A stretch of 50,610 nt of DNA from Candidatus Segetimicrobium genomatis (GTDB lineage: Bacteria; Sysuimicrobiota; Sysuimicrobiia; Sysuimicrobiales; Segetimicrobiaceae), in assembly GCA_005882275.1 (NCBI GenBank), contig VBAK01000117.1, positions 1 to 50,610 on the forward strand. Reading direction: 5' to 3'. Shown here piece after piece: positions 50,355-50,610 of the stretch. The notes below the pieces were generated by a model. That model did no database searches. It was not told the origin of the DNA and saw nothing but the letters and a program-made list of their open reading frames with translations. Position numbers and translations under genes: made by a program. How positions within the stretch are numbered: position 1 is the first letter of the stretch; each line of letters begins with the position of its first letter.

Positions 50355-50610
50355 CTACGCGGCCCCGCTTGCCTTGGCCTCCAGCTTCTTCTTGATCCGC
50401 TTCAGGCGGAAGACGTCCTCGCGCGCCCGCTGCTCCAGCACGTCCCGGATGAAGCGGATCTCGCCGCGGATGCGGGGGATGACCACCTGCTCGAGCGCGT
50501 TCACCCGCCGGGTGGTCTTCTTGATCTCCTCGCCGATCTTCCGCAGCGTGACCTCGGTGCTGGCCACCTCCAGGACGGCCGCCAGCACCTCTTCAAACTG
50601 GTCCGCGCTC
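50355..50610 (-). CDS. atpD: V-type ATP synthase subunit D, N-terminus cut by window edge
   Basis: The C-terminal 84 codons of subunit D of a V/A-type ATPase, the central-stalk coiled coil that turns inside the A3B3 head. The frame reads SADQFEEVL from the edge, then VALEVASTEVTLRKIGEEI-like sequence and KKTTRRVNALEQVVIPRI, the most conserved D-subunit block. RGEIRFIRDVLEQRAREDVFRLKRIKKKLE follows, ending in a short alanine-rich tail. The internal GTG at 50588 should not be taken as the start, since the conserved sequence continues through it. The rest of the ATPase operon should lie to the right. Confidence 0.93.
   Translation of the reverse strand, partial: SADQFEEVLAAVLEVASTEVTLRKIGEEIKKTTRRVNALEQVVIPRIRGEIRFIRDVLEQRAREDVFRLKRIKKKLEAKASGAA

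Noticed and set aside
1..50610. CRISPR arrays, rRNA genes, insertion sequences or phage genes
   Set aside because: No regularly spaced repeats, rRNA-like stretches, transposases or phage structural genes were seen on either strand.

Overview
This is a high-GC window in which almost every gene lies on the minus strand; the only plus-strand genes are typA and a small toxin-antitoxin patch. The genes imply a diderm (TolC-type outer membrane channel), a heterotroph rich in binding-protein ABC importers, and a V/A-type ATPase (subunit D at the right edge). I suspect an uncultured bacterial lineage of the CSP1-3/Sysuimicrobiota or Armatimonadota kind, but that is a low-confidence guess from gene content.

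Layout, left to right. (1) 1-9.2 kb: two tandem MalE/F/G-type carbohydrate importers, each read binding protein, MalF-like permease, MalG-like permease. A 7-bladed lactonase is coupled to the end of the first-transcribed one. An NmrA-type reductase and a third binding protein (cut by the window edge) follow the second. (2) 9.4-23.2 kb: a continuous cell-surface glycan and export block. In transcription order it runs: a glycoside hydrolase-glycosyltransferase fusion, an MsbA-like exporter, an APH-fold protein, a UDP-glucuronate decarboxylase-like epimerase, a second APH-fold protein, a UDP-glucose dehydrogenase, then TolC, a MacA-like adaptor, a MacB-type ATPase and a MacB-type permease. Most junctions overlap by 1-8 bases. 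It is preceded by a 539-base AT-rich leader. (3) 23.8-28.1 kb: a secreted beta-propeller protein, a tiny membrane protein, TypA/BipA (TTG start, plus strand) and a hypothetical. (4) 28.3-39.6 kb: a catabolic block with a class III aminotransferase, a three-gene ABC importer with a TorT-like binding protein, PxpB/PxpC/PxpA, a biotin carrier protein, a biotin carboxylase, the BioY biotin transporter and a Gfo/Idh/MocA oxidoreductase. Together these suggest uptake and ATP- and biotin-linked opening of 5-oxoproline or a related lactam, followed by transamination.

(5) 39.7-44.9 kb: a disturbed, locally less GC-rich region. It has a MOSC protein, exonuclease III, a dienelactone hydrolase relic, a DUF4258/DUF2283-HTH pair, a broken brnT with an intact BrnA/XRE-type antitoxin, a vapBC pair, a duplicated 3' scrap of vapC, an N-terminally short conserved protein, and tRNA-Leu(GAG). 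The last 21 bases of that tRNA are repeated 1.7 kb away. This looks like the eroded remains of a tRNA-targeted island. (6) 45-50.6 kb: a housekeeping block gap-pgk-tpiA-secG-nicotinate phosphoribosyltransferase, preceded by a Clp1-like P-loop kinase and the 3' part of V-type ATPase subunit D.

All functional calls come from reading motifs and family resemblance by eye. No database search or folding program was run.
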